NCBI GenBank assembly: GCA_002371825.1
Contig: DFHF01000053.1
Span: 99,804 to 163,803, forward strand
Source: Ruminococcus flavefaciens
GTDB lineage: Bacteria > Bacillota > Clostridia > Oscillospirales > Ruminococcaceae
Reading direction: 5' to 3'
Length of the DNA: 64,000 nt
Below, piece by piece: positions 8,369 through 16,853 of this stretch. The first letter of the stretch is position 1; every line of letters begins with the position of its first letter. The position numbers were made by a program, and so were the translations under genes. The notes under the pieces were generated by a model that saw nothing but the letters and a program-made list of their open reading frames with translations, was not told the DNA's origin and did no database searches.

Positions 8369-10189
8369 TTAATCAAAAAGCCTATATGTAGCTACTGCAT
8401 CGCTGATATCTATATAACCGTCTCCAGTCACGTCAGCAAGAGCCCTTTCAGGTAATTTATCATAAAACTTAGCAAGGTACCTGCAAAGATAATCAACATC
8501 AGCTTGGTTTACCGTACCGTCCTTATTTACATCTCCAAGCGAATAGCTGCACACTGGTTTTGTTGACGGCTTTGTTGTATATCTTATTCTTGAACCAGAT
8601 GGTATTGTTATACCCCAGTTACCGTGTCCAAAAGAACACTTTCTTATACCGTTATCAGATTTTAGAAAGTGCGAATATTTCGTAGTATCACCTTGACCAT
8701 CATGACAAGTATCAACATGGAAGTATCGATCGCCAACTTTCACCATAGTCCATGCATGGTTAACACCACTAAGATAATAAGCTTCAATACCTGCTGATTG
8801 TAGCAAGAGTGTATATGCCCTTGCATATCCATCACAAACAGTGGTGTCTCTCATAAAAACAGAAGAATCAACATGACACTGCTCAGAAGGATCTGGTTCT
8901 CCATTAGAATCATATGCGTAATTCATTTTGTTGCATACCCAATCATGAAGCTTTGTCACTTTTTGTAAATCTGTAGAGCAACCAGCTGTTTCAGTTCTTG
9001 CAACATATTTAACTGTCTCGTCAATATACTTATCAAAAAAAGGAGTATTTTTATTATCAACTCTTTCAAAATACTTCTTTAAGGCTGGCATTAACTCTGA
9101 CGGAATAAATGGTTCTCCGTTGCTTTTAAACTGAACAAGCTCTTTTCCGTTGATCTTGGATAAATTCCTGCATTCCCTCAGTGCAAAGCCGTAAAGTGAA
9201 TTCTCCCATGTGGCTGTATTCATCTTTATATCTGTAACTTTATCAGAACTCCCCCAAACTGATTGTCCCATTGTACAAGTTCCCTTGATCTCAACTTTAT
9301 TCAGATTTGGACAATTACTGAATGCATAGTTGCCGATCTTTGTGACCTTACTTGGAACAGTAATAGCTGAGATCCCGGTTTTTTCAAATGCACTATCACC
9401 TATTTCTGTAAGATTCGCAGAAAGAGTGATTGATTTCAGTTTAGCATCACTTGCAAAAGCTGAACTGCCAATGCTTGTTACTGTACTTGGAATAGAAACA
9501 GATGATAAATTTGAGCAATAAGAAAAAGCACTGCTTCCAATTACCTTTATATTTGACGGAATTGTGATAGAAGTCAAACCTGAACCTGAAAACATACCTG
9601 GACCGATCTCTGTCCAAGTTGAAGGAATAGAGAAAGTTTTTAGATTTACACAGTATTTGAATACGCCGTTTCCTAATGCTACACCATCTTTTATTGTAAT
9701 TGATTTGATACCAGATTGTGAAAAAGCGTTACTTTCTATAGATTGTAATGTATCGGGCAAGTTTATTGATGTTAAGCTGGTTGTCTGAGCAAAAGCATTC
9801 CAGCCGATTTTTGTAACTCCAGGCATGATAACTGAGGTTAATCCTGTACACTTGTTAAATGTAAAATCGGCAATTTCAGTAACAGTACTTGGATATTTAA
9901 CGCTATTTATAAATGTTTTGTTCTGAAAAACACCATCGACCTTTTTTACTGTATGGCCGTCAATTGATGAAGGTACTATGATATCAGCATCATTTCCGGT
10001 ATATTCCTTTATCGTAGCGGAATTATCTGACTCAATGATATACTCCCAATCGTCGTAAATTTTATTCGCCGCTGAAGCTGAAATAGAGTTTACTGGAATA
10101 ATATTTTTTATAACTCCTTCGTTTGAAATTGTTGCACTTGTAATAAGTGATAATGCAAAAACAGAAGCTGCAATTTTGTTGAATCTCAT
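8369..10189 (-). CDS. Secreted BspA-like LRR protein with transglutaminase-like domain and C-terminal dockerin
   Basis: The 606-residue protein has a signal peptide (cleavage near residue 42 after ASAA). About ten BspA-type leucine-rich repeats (residues 60-330, pattern ...I-G-x-x-A-F-x-x-C-x-x-L...) follow. The transglutaminase/cysteine-protease core has a visible triad C452 (TVCDGYA), H478 (NHAW) and D493 (HVDTC). A type I dockerin with two Ca-binding loops (DVNKDGTVNQAD and DVTGDGYIDISD) occupies residues 550-606. In cellulosome producers the dockerin docks such enzymes on a scaffoldin, so this is probably an extracellular protein-modifying or protein-degrading subunit. AAGGAG is eight bases from the ATG. 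Confidence 0.92.
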   Translation of the reverse strand: MRFNKIAASVFALSLITSATISNEGVIKNIIPVNSISASAANKIYDDWEYIIESDNSATIKEYTGNDADIIVPSSIDGHTVKKVDGVFQNKTFINSVKYPSTVTEIADFTFNKCTGLTSVIMPGVTKIGWNAFAQTTSLTSINLPDTLQSIESNAFSQSGIKSITIKDGVALGNGVFKYCVNLKTFSIPSTWTEIGPGMFSGSGLTSITIPSNIKVIGSSAFSYCSNLSSVSIPSTVTSIGSSAFASDAKLKSITLSANLTEIGDSAFEKTGISAITVPSKVTKIGNYAFSNCPNLNKVEIKGTCTMGQSVWGSSDKVTDIKMNTATWENSLYGFALRECRNLSKINGKELVQFKSNGEPFIPSELMPALKKYFERVDNKNTPFFDKYIDETVKYVARTETAGCSTDLQKVTKLHDWVCNKMNYAYDSNGEPDPSEQCHVDSSVFMRDTTVCDGYARAYTLLLQSAGIEAYYLSGVNHAWTMVKVGDRYFHVDTCHDGQGDTTKYSHFLKSDNGIRKCSFGHGNWGITIPSGSRIRYTTKPSTKPVCSYSLGDVNKDGTVNQADVDYLCRYLAKFYDKLPERALADVTGDGYIDISDAVATYRLFD

Positions 10190-10684
10190 AATGGCTCTCC
10201 TTATTATTTATTATTTATAAAATGCTGAAAAGATCAAAGTGTTGTATAGAAATATAATTATTCTATTGCTGCTATAGATCTTATTTTCATCTCCAATCAT
10301 TCTTTGAATTACCTTAATCATTACAGCATAATATTATTACGGCTATTGTAATTAGTCTTTACAACATTTCTATTATACATCATTCCTGCAAGGAATTCAT
10401 TAACAAATTATTAATAATGCAATATTGTCCGATATTATACTCAACGAGCGTAACTTTCTACTGTTTTTTCAAACATTTCATCATTTCACAACTCGCTTGT
10501 GTTTAGCAATATACCACCTTGACACAGGTAAAAACATTATAAGCTGTGAAAATGATGATATTATTATTCATGTTGACGACAACGGTGACAGCATAAGTGA
10601 TTTTTATTACAGAGCCTGGGGAAACGACTATCGTGTTGAAGTATTTGAGTTTACTGATGGATGTGTAAGTTCAATTGATTGTAT

Positions 10685-10945
10685 TCAGATGCTTGAATTC
10701 AACTCCCGGATACGTCCAGCCAAGATATACGAATTAACTTTAAATTTTTTGATATCGGTTTCCTGTATGAAATCAGGTTTATCCATATCCGTAGGAAGAC
10801 TGTTTTCCTCAAGTATCTCTATCTGCCTGCTGGTCAGTACATCAGGGTCGCTTTGGAGATATTCTCTTTTTTCGCATGATGCTGCCATTTAGACTGTTAT
10901 AATTGCTGAAATGATCAATGCAATTTTTCCGCATATATTTTTCAT
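10685..10945 (-). pseudogene. Broken small lipoprotein gene
   Basis: A strong AGGAGGAG site precedes an ATG at 10945 encoding MKNICGKIALIISAIITV, then a TAA at 10889-10891. The same frame continues directly as MAASC-EKREYLQSDPDVLTSRQIEILEENSLPTD..., so the stop interrupts a lipoprotein signal just before its lipobox cysteine. The frame ends at 10685, before a normal C-terminus would be expected. Re-initiation at the ATG at 10888 would give a protein without an export signal. The opposite-strand frame overlapping it has no ribosome site. Function unknown. Confidence 0.55.
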
Positions 10946-11000
10946 TGATGCTCCTCCTCCACACATACTGAATTGAAAACAACTAATCCGCAATATTCAC

Positions 11001-11975
11001 TTACATATTATCTTTAATTCGTTCTACTATACAATCGATCATCTCAGGCGGAGATATCACCTTTACAGTCGTGCCAAACGACAATAAATTATTTATGATC
11101 TCATATCTATCAAAGTCATAATAGCGGATGCATATACCGACCTTGTCCTCATCGATTAGTTCCGTCCACTTATCATACATAGAAAAAGCAAAATTGAAAC
11201 GCTCAATTGCATTCTTTTCATTTTTGACCTCAACTATCAATGGTTCTGCATTAATGTGTTTCTGCATCATTTCTTGTGGTGACAGATCACCGTCCCGGAA
11301 TTCCGCTTCAATGCTTACATCGAAAAGCGTTTTGACGTTAAGTTTAACCGGGCGCTCTTCCGAAGCTGACCATACAGATACGCTGAACTCATCCTGTATC
11401 AAAGAATATTCAAGCCTTACAGGATAGCAAAGCATATTTTCATATAATTTTCCGTTTCCTGCTCTGTTACTGTATCGGAGAATCTTTTTCTCATTTATGG
11501 CTTTGAGGATCATTCTTATATTTTCTATTTCAGAATCAGAAATAATATTCTTCCTGTTTATTCCTGCGAATTGAAATACTCTGTCAAAGCTGATATCCGG
11601 CACATCTCCTAAACTTTTCAGCAATTCGGCAATAACGTTATCGTCAAGCAGTATCCTTGAATATCTGCTTTTGAGTATGCTTTTGATATAGATTTTTTCC
11701 ACCAGCGTTAAACACGTTGGTATTTCAGTATCGCAATTAGGCTCCAGCTGCTCTTCGTTATCAGTATCCATCAGGAGATCACTTTCCTCAATAAGGCTAT
11801 CCATAAACCCCTTTGAGAAATACCCGATTCTATCTTCAGAAGCTTTGCGTAAAGCTCTGATAAAACCTATTTTGCTTAATTTTTCTCCGTTCACTGTATT
11901 ATTGAACAAGGATATGAAGGAAGTCATAAAATAATTGCTGTATTCATCTGTTAGTTCGAGTTCAGACAATCCCAT
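11001..11975 (-). CDS. WYL-domain regulator, second of a pair
   Basis: The start at 11975 is supported by GGAGG six bases upstream and gives 324 residues; the longer frame begins inside the preceding gene. The N-terminal half is helical. From about residue 170 the protein shows the WYL arrangement: NEKKILRYSNRAG, LCYPVRLEYSLIQDEFSVSVW and the C-terminal extension ending FGTTVKVISPPEM. WYL proteins are usually ligand-responsive DNA-binding regulators. The gene overlaps the upstream WYL gene by 14 bases, so the two are coupled and may act as a heteromer (inference). Confidence 0.8.
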   Translation of the reverse strand: MGLSELELTDEYSNYFMTSFISLFNNTVNGEKLSKIGFIRALRKASEDRIGYFSKGFMDSLIEESDLLMDTDNEEQLEPNCDTEIPTCLTLVEKIYIKSILKSRYSRILLDDNVIAELLKSLGDVPDISFDRVFQFAGINRKNIISDSEIENIRMILKAINEKKILRYSNRAGNGKLYENMLCYPVRLEYSLIQDEFSVSVWSASEERPVKLNVKTLFDVSIEAEFRDGDLSPQEMMQKHINAEPLIVEVKNEKNAIERFNFAFSMYDKWTELIDEDKVGICIRYYDFDRYEIINNLLSFGTTVKVISPPEMIDCIVERIKDNM

Positions 11976-13191
11976 ACATTTTCCTCCAATCCTCCAATTC
12001 ATGTTCAAGCTCGTTGACTGTATCATCCGAGCTTTCTGTCAGTTTTATTCTTCCCATATTTACTCTGAGCCAGGGTTTGAGTTCACTCATATTATTAACT
12101 GCTATCCTGCATTTCATATATCCATCATCAGTTTTCTCAACATCAGCATAAGGGAATCTTTTTCTCACTTCATTTTCAGCCGTACTCAGAAAAACAAGCG
12201 TACCAGTATCAGGCTCTTTGCCAAAAGGAACAGTTGTACCGGTAAAGCTGTATTCCAATGCTTTCCTGAATCGTGATTCGAGTTCAGTTTCATCAGGCAA
12301 TTCACATGAAGCTGAATTGATTTCCACACTCTTGATCCTATCTATCCTTAGAAGCATATCATGCACATATTCATTTCCTAAATTTAGTGCAAACACATAC
12401 TGCCTTCCGGAGAATTCATCTGTTATTATCTTATAAGGCAGCAATGATCTGAACTGCTTATCGGCATATTTTATAAGCACTGTTTTTTTCTCGTAAATGC
12501 AGGCAGTGAGCTTCCATATAGTTTCATCGTTGAACAAAAGTCCAAGATGCCTGTGCTTGAAAAGAAACGGGCTGACATAGTCTTTTTTCAGCTTGCTTGA
12601 AATGTGACCGCCGCATATCGAAAGCGGATATATATTTGTACAGAGATCAACAAGCGGCATTATCTCATCAACAGCCGCTGTTTTATTAAGTCCTATATCG
12701 ACTATCCTGTACCCATTATCTGACTTTTCAATGATCCCTTTTTCTGCCATATCGTCAAGAAGTCTTCTCATGCTTACTTCGTTTATATATGAGGCATCAG
12801 AAAAAACTGATGCGGCATCAACAATGTTCCTGACCTTATAGCATCCGCCATTGCTCAGATGCTGAAGTATAAAGCATATCTGTAACATTCTCGCATTGGA
12901 AACATAGCTCTTCAATGCGAAAAAGCGAAGGAAATTCCGGTGCGGATCATAAAAATGATCTATACGAAGACCAAGAGCTTTTTTGCCCTTAATATTTTTT
13001 CTTTCAAACAGAAGATCACCGAAAGCATACTCAAGTATTCGTTTATAATATGAATACTTGGATTTTTTCATCATATCCATTTCTTCAAAATCAGCAGATG
13101 AAAAGCTCCCGTAATAGAACACTTTTTCCAGAAACGGGACTACCGTTGAATAATCTTTAAAAAAGACTCTCTGTTTTTCTTTGCTCTTCAT
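11962..13191 (-). CDS. WYL-domain transcription regulator, first of a pair
   Basis: AGGAGG seven bases before 13191 fixes the start at MKSKEKQRVFF (409 residues); the open frame further upstream is leader RNA. Residues about 100-160 contain a winged-helix-like region (VRNIVDAASVFSDASYINEVSMRRLLDDMAEKG, discontinuous pattern). The WYL core is at about 230-300 (KKTVLIKYADKQF..LLPYKI..FSGRQYVFALN) and is followed by a WCX-like C-terminal domain. Such regulators often control defence or stress loci, but no such genes adjoin here. A consensus promoter lies 205 bases upstream, with a strong terminator hairpin in between. Confidence 0.85.
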   Translation of the reverse strand: MKSKEKQRVFFKDYSTVVPFLEKVFYYGSFSSADFEEMDMMKKSKYSYYKRILEYAFGDLLFERKNIKGKKALGLRIDHFYDPHRNFLRFFALKSYVSNARMLQICFILQHLSNGGCYKVRNIVDAASVFSDASYINEVSMRRLLDDMAEKGIIEKSDNGYRIVDIGLNKTAAVDEIMPLVDLCTNIYPLSICGGHISSKLKKDYVSPFLFKHRHLGLLFNDETIWKLTACIYEKKTVLIKYADKQFRSLLPYKIITDEFSGRQYVFALNLGNEYVHDMLLRIDRIKSVEINSASCELPDETELESRFRKALEYSFTGTTVPFGKEPDTGTLVFLSTAENEVRKRFPYADVEKTDDGYMKCRIAVNNMSELKPWLRVNMGRIKLTESSDDTVNELEHELEDWRKMYGIV

Positions 13192-13239
13192 AATACACCT
13201 CCTGACCTTTAATAAGATTATACCATTTCTTCCATATAA

Positions 13240-13389
13240 AGAAAATATCCCCCTTACAGTACTGATCTGTAAGGGGGATATTTTGCAGCAGTGTAAAATT
13301 ACACTACTATAGTTCCTCAAAATAACCAAACCGCAACAGTACCATTTATGCACTCTGACCATATTGCAGTTGAAGAGCTACTTTGATTT
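13240..13389 (-). ncRNA. Candidate small RNA or attenuator leader upstream of the WYL pair
   Basis: A consensus promoter on the minus strand (13396-13424) should start a transcript near 13389. It runs about 105 bases to a perfect 18-bp hairpin (13242-13259 / 13267-13284) followed by CTTTATATGG. Just before it is a smaller AGTGTAA/TTACACT hairpin. Either a stable RNA of about 150 bases ends here, or the hairpin attenuates read-through into the WYL genes. A second TATAAT (minus strand, about 13215) just before the WYL ribosome site would allow independent expression. Confidence 0.5.
13242..13284 (-). terminator. Strong 18-bp hairpin terminator/attenuator
   Basis: The arms AAAATATCCCCCTTACAG and CTGTAAGGGGGATATTTT pair perfectly around a 7-base loop. 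A U-rich stretch follows on either strand. Confidence 0.8.
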
Positions 13390-13395
13390 GATTAT

Positions 13396-13424
13396 ATTAT
13401 ACCAATATCCGACTAAAATGTCAA
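13396..13424 (-). promoter_or_regulatory. Consensus sigma-70 promoter for the leader RNA / WYL operon
   Basis: On the minus strand TTGACA (13419-13424), a 17-bp spacer and TATAAT (13396-13401) match the consensus exactly. Confidence 0.8.
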
Positions 13425-13477
13425 CATTTTTAGTAAAGAAGATGCAGCAGGCGTGAAGGCAAAGATGTCTCCACGCC

Positions 13478-13540
13478 TTAAGCATTACCTCCTTCCTCTT
13501 CAAGCCCATAAAGGATCAGAATAAGAACAACGAATATCAT
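13478..13540 (-). CDS. 20-residue hydrophobic peptide coupled to the preceding gene
   Basis: The frame MIFVVLILILYGLEEEGGNA begins in an ATGA overlap with the 53-residue membrane protein and has a GGGG site eight bases upstream inside that gene. It is one short hydrophobic stretch with an acidic tail. It could be a genuine small membrane peptide or only the downstream end of a decayed gene. Confidence 0.4.
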   Translation of the reverse strand: MIFVVLILILYGLEEEGGNA

Positions 13541-13698
13541 TCATCATCCCCTTTCTTATTCTTGTTCATAGAGATCCCCATAAGAACTACGATGACATCA
13601 TCGATCGGCCCCTGTACAGCGTCAATAGGCGAGATCACATACAAGAAGATGAGAAATGCCACCAAAACCTTCATACCGTTGTTGCTGCTGTTCTCCAT
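13537..13698 (-). CDS. 53-residue small membrane protein (DUF1232-like helix pair)
   Basis: An AAGGAGGG site lies seven bases before the ATG. The protein has a short polar N-terminus (MENSSNNG), one hydrophobic helix running KVLVAFLIFLYVISPIDAV, an amphipathic segment PIDDVIVVLMGIS and a Lys/Asp tail. The YVISPID...DD pattern recalls DUF1232-type small membrane proteins (YVLSPIDLIPD...DD). The role is unknown. A TATAAT element lies about 75 bases upstream. Confidence 0.65.
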   Translation of the reverse strand: MENSSNNGMKVLVAFLIFLYVISPIDAVQGPIDDVIVVLMGISMNKNKKGDDE

Positions 13699-13844
13699 AA
13701 CAATACCCTCCTTAAATTCCCCAGCATTCTCCTGAATGCTTTCATCACTGTTTCCGTCCTTCTGTGATTATATGATACACCTTTTTCAAGGAAAAGTAAA
13801 AACAAAAAGTGTGGAACTTTTTTTACATTCTCACATAAATGAAA

Positions 13845-13870
13845 GATACCCGAGTTGTTGCTCGGGTATC
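13845..13870 (-). terminator. Terminator downstream of the 13995-14651 gene
   Basis: The stem GATACCCGAG / CTCGGGTATC has a 6-base loop and is followed on the minus strand by TTTCATTT. Confidence 0.65.
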
Positions 13871-13994
13871 AAGCATATAAAAGCTCCTGGGTATTTTTTT
13901 CATTAATAAAAGTTTCCTGGATTATTCATTATATCACCTCAAAAATTTTGGAGCTATAACATCATCAACTTGAATAAGATCTGTAGCCTTTCTG

Positions 13995-14651
13995 TTATTG
14001 AACTACAACTATGCAATCAGGATGTGATTCCTGAATCTCCTCCTTTATCTCTTTTTTATTCCAACTGTTATTATCTATTAATATTCTGACGTACTCTAAA
14101 GCTTTCATCTGATTAATTATTGATAATTCATTTTTAGATGATGGTTCAATATAATGAAGTATTTTTATATTATCACATTCTTTTATTAGCGATATATCGG
14201 AATTATTACAAAGAGGACAAGTAATAAGAGCGTATCCCAATTCGCTGTTATTGCTATGATATTTTGGTTCGCTTGTACTTAGATTATCAAAAAACGAATG
14301 ATTAGCAAAATGTATTGCTGTTTCACCATCATAACTAAAATAAATGTCAACTTTCTCTTTGAACAAATCTTCATCATTCATATATGTTTCTATCCTTTTT
14401 TTGACATCCAAAGCCTCTTTAAACAGATTATTTGTATTTTGTATTGAAAAATCTATATATATGCAATCTTCACAAGTAACACGCTTTAGTTTTATATCAT
14501 CATAGTCATTTTCTTCAATATATGATATGAGCTTTTTTTCTTCTTTATCAGGCGAATTATTAAGTTTTATTATAACAAAGATCGTGGCAATTACTAATAA
14601 TACAAAAGCGATAATGATAAATTTAGTTTTTCGTTTTCTATTGGTTTCCAT
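13995..14651 (-). CDS. Hypothetical single-pass membrane protein
   Basis: The 218-residue protein has a Lys/Arg-rich N-terminus, one hydrophobic helix (about residues 11-28) and a polar, Asn/Glu/Asp-rich remainder with four cysteines in two pairs (CEDC near residue 60, CPLC near 146). The paired CxxC motifs suggest metal binding or disulfides. Base composition is strongly AT-rich, as in the 7032-7646 gene, which suggests acquisition or weak selection. GAGGAG lies eight bases before the ATG. No family recognised. Confidence 0.68.
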   Translation of the reverse strand: METNRKRKTKFIIIAFVLLVIATIFVIIKLNNSPDKEEKKLISYIEENDYDDIKLKRVTCEDCIYIDFSIQNTNNLFKEALDVKKRIETYMNDEDLFKEKVDIYFSYDGETAIHFANHSFFDNLSTSEPKYHSNNSELGYALITCPLCNNSDISLIKECDNIKILHYIEPSSKNELSIINQMKALEYVRILIDNNSWNKKEIKEEIQESHPDCIVVVQ

Positions 14652-14809
14652 TACAAATCTCCTCTTATCGTTTCTTCAAGGAAATAATACTGCTGAGAAT
14701 ATTTTCTTAAACGTTTTTCATCTATATTTTTTGCTGTACAGATCTTAACGCCCCTGCTTAATATATTCAAATTTTATCACAATGATAAATTGATGTCAAT
14801 TGATATTTT

Positions 14810-14890
14810 ATGACATTTATTTACAGAACAACGTATAATAGGTACAAAAAACAAAGAGTACAACAACTTTTATGATGTTGTACTCTTTTT
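14810..14890 (+). promoter_or_regulatory. Promoter immediately followed by a terminator hairpin
   Basis: ATGACA (14810-14815), an 18-bp spacer and TATAAT (14834-14839) precede a 13-bp hairpin AAAGAGTACAACA / TGTTGTACTCTTT (14853-14888) ending in TTTTTC. The predicted transcript would be only about 45 bases. The rest of 14652-15239 holds a partial dispersed repeat and the promoter of the next operon but no gene. Confidence 0.4.
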
Positions 14891-15002
14891 CATATTAATG
14901 CAAATCAACTAAAGCTTTTATTGCTTTGATCAATGCAGCATGATATACCCTTTACATTTATTAGACTGTCCAGCGTTCAAAAATTCTCACCATGATTTTG
15001 AT

Positions 15003-15064
15003 TTTTTGATATGCAAATTAGATCCTGAAGAATAGATGCTCAGGATTTTTGTTGTGAGACAAGA
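15003..15064. repeat. MITE-like dispersed repeat, copy 2 (truncated)
   Basis: It matches the left half of the family (TTGATATGCAAATTAGATCC..., then the GATTTTTGTTGTGAGACAAG interior) but loses similarity after about 62 bp and has no right inverted repeat. Confidence 0.7.
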
Positions 15065-15148
15065 CAGAAAACTGCCGCCTTGCTGATACAGTATCAGACA
15101 CACCTGTTTCATTGGCTGATAACCGGCATTTCCCGTATCTGCTGAGCC

Positions 15149-15177
15149 TTGACATTTACTGCTTTATCTGCTATGAT
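15149..15177 (+). promoter_or_regulatory. Promoter of the two-component operon
   Basis: TTGACA (15149-15154), 17-bp spacer, TATGAT (15172-15177), 62 bases before the kinase start. Confidence 0.75.
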
Positions 15178-15239
15178 TAAAATAAGTTTAAGGCAGGCTC
15201 GCTCAAAGGACGCAGTGCTGCTTTAAGTGGGAGGACACT

Positions 15240-16853
15240 ATGAAAATAAGCATTATTTCTGCAATATTGCTCGTATCCGGACTTTGCGGCATGATAGGTT
15301 CCCTGACATGGGTGCTCAGCCGTGGGAACCGCAACCGCCTGACACGGCTGTTTATCAGCTGTCAGGCTTCGATAGTGCTATGGATAGTTTCCGAGCTTCT
15401 CATTCAGTTTTCAGAAACCCAGCCGCAGTACTGGATAAGCTATCTTATCGGAAATGCGGGTATCAGCTGTTTCAGTCCCCTTTGGCTCATGCTTACCGCA
15501 GAATACGCAGAGTCAACGCTGAAGCTAAGAAAGCGGCTGAATTTCACTCTGCTTATCTCAGTTGCTTCAATGCTTGTCATATCAACGAACAGGCATCATC
15601 ATCTCTACTACTCAGTATTTGATGCCGGAGAAGTCAGATACGGACCACTCTTCTATTTTTTCCAGCTTATTTACTATATATTGATTATTTCCGGTCTGAT
15701 ACTCATCGGGCTTAAACACAGGCGCAGACATGAGCGCATTAACAAACAGTCCATTCTGCTGATGCTTTCTTCTGCGATACCGCTTATTGTAAACACTCTT
15801 TCGATAGCTGACTTCTTCCATTCCAATCTCCGCCTGACGCCGTTTATTTTCGGGCTCTCCAGTCTGCTGATAATCATAGGTCTCGGCAGATACGGCCTGC
15901 TGAATATCAACAACATCGCTATATATGATACGATAAACAACATCGACAGCGGAGTTATCATCTTCAAGGCAAACGGTCAGGTATCCTATAAGAATATGTA
16001 TACGAACGATCTTCCGTTTTTGCAGGACATCGAAAACATTCAGCAGTTCATAAGTGCTGTTTCGGAAGCGTCCGGTCAGAAGATACCGGAGAATTTCTCC
16101 GCAGCGGAAATAAAATGCGGTGATGAATACTACAGTCTGAAGCAGTCTGACTGCGATGACAACAGCGGCAAACTCGTCGCCCGTACTGTCACTATCACAA
16201 ATGTTACTGAGTATCATGAGCATATGATAGCTGAAAAGCAGCTCAGTCTCGAACAGGAACGCAACCGCATAGCTCAGGAAATGCACGACTCAGCAGGTCA
16301 CACTTTCACGATGATAAGCGCTCTTGCAAGAATGCTGAAGTCCGATGTGCAGGCTGAAAAGCGTGACACAGCCGACACTCTTGAAAAGCTCTCGGAAATT
16401 GACGGACTGTCAAGAAGCGGTGTTACTCAGCTCCGCTGTACCATTAATAATCTCCGTGACCAGCAGTTCATGGCTTCGGTCACAAATGCAGTGCAGTCTG
16501 TTATAACAGCCGTCCGAAGTGTTGAAACTGAGCTCTGCATACAGGGCGAAGAGGACGAGCGTTATCAGTTCTGCATCAGAGAGATATACGAAAACTGCCG
16601 TGAGACTATCACGAATACTCTTCGCTACTCCAACGCAGATAAGATAGACATCATCCTTAAATTCCTGCCGGACCGCCTCGAGCTCCATATACTCGACAAC
16701 GGTGACGGCTGCGGCAATATCGAAGAACACAACGGCCTGCAAGGTATCCGCAGCCGTACTGAAAAGCTCGGCGGTGAAGTAAGATTCATGTCCGTGGCAA
16801 ACGAGGGATTTCACACAAGTATCCGCATACCTGTCAGGGAGGTCAAGATATGA
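15240..16853 (+). CDS. Sensor histidine kinase, 7TM input and HisKA_3 core
   Basis: The 537-residue protein has seven predicted membrane helices in residues 1-225 (7TM-type histidine kinase N-terminus), a PAS-like linker (about 230-325) and the HisKA_3 dimerisation helix with phospho-acceptor H349 in QERNRIAQEMHDSAGH. A GHKL ATPase follows, with N-box TITNTLRYS and G-box LDNGDGCG. It is a LiaS/DesK-class kinase that autophosphorylates and signals to the overlapping NarL-type regulator. The input signal is unknown, probably an envelope or membrane cue. GGGAGG lies six bases before the ATG. Confidence 0.93.
   Translation: MKISIISAILLVSGLCGMIGSLTWVLSRGNRNRLTRLFISCQASIVLWIVSELLIQFSETQPQYWISYLIGNAGISCFSPLWLMLTAEYAESTLKLRKRLNFTLLISVASMLVISTNRHHHLYYSVFDAGEVRYGPLFYFFQLIYYILIISGLILIGLKHRRRHERINKQSILLMLSSAIPLIVNTLSIADFFHSNLRLTPFIFGLSSLLIIIGLGRYGLLNINNIAIYDTINNIDSGVIIFKANGQVSYKNMYTNDLPFLQDIENIQQFISAVSEASGQKIPENFSAAEIKCGDEYYSLKQSDCDDNSGKLVARTVTITNVTEYHEHMIAEKQLSLEQERNRIAQEMHDSAGHTFTMISALARMLKSDVQAEKRDTADTLEKLSEIDGLSRSGVTQLRCTINNLRDQQFMASVTNAVQSVITAVRSVETELCIQGEEDERYQFCIREIYENCRETITNTLRYSNADKIDIILKFLPDRLELHILDNGDGCGNIEEHNGLQGIRSRTEKLGGEVRFMSVANEGFHTSIRIPVREVKI

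Noticed and set aside
10425..10892. 155-codon frame on the + strand with a protein-like middle part (about 10500-10690)
   Set aside because: It has no ribosome site and its second half is antisense to a lipoprotein gene relic with a strong ribosome site. The first half could be a gene fragment, but I cannot support it.
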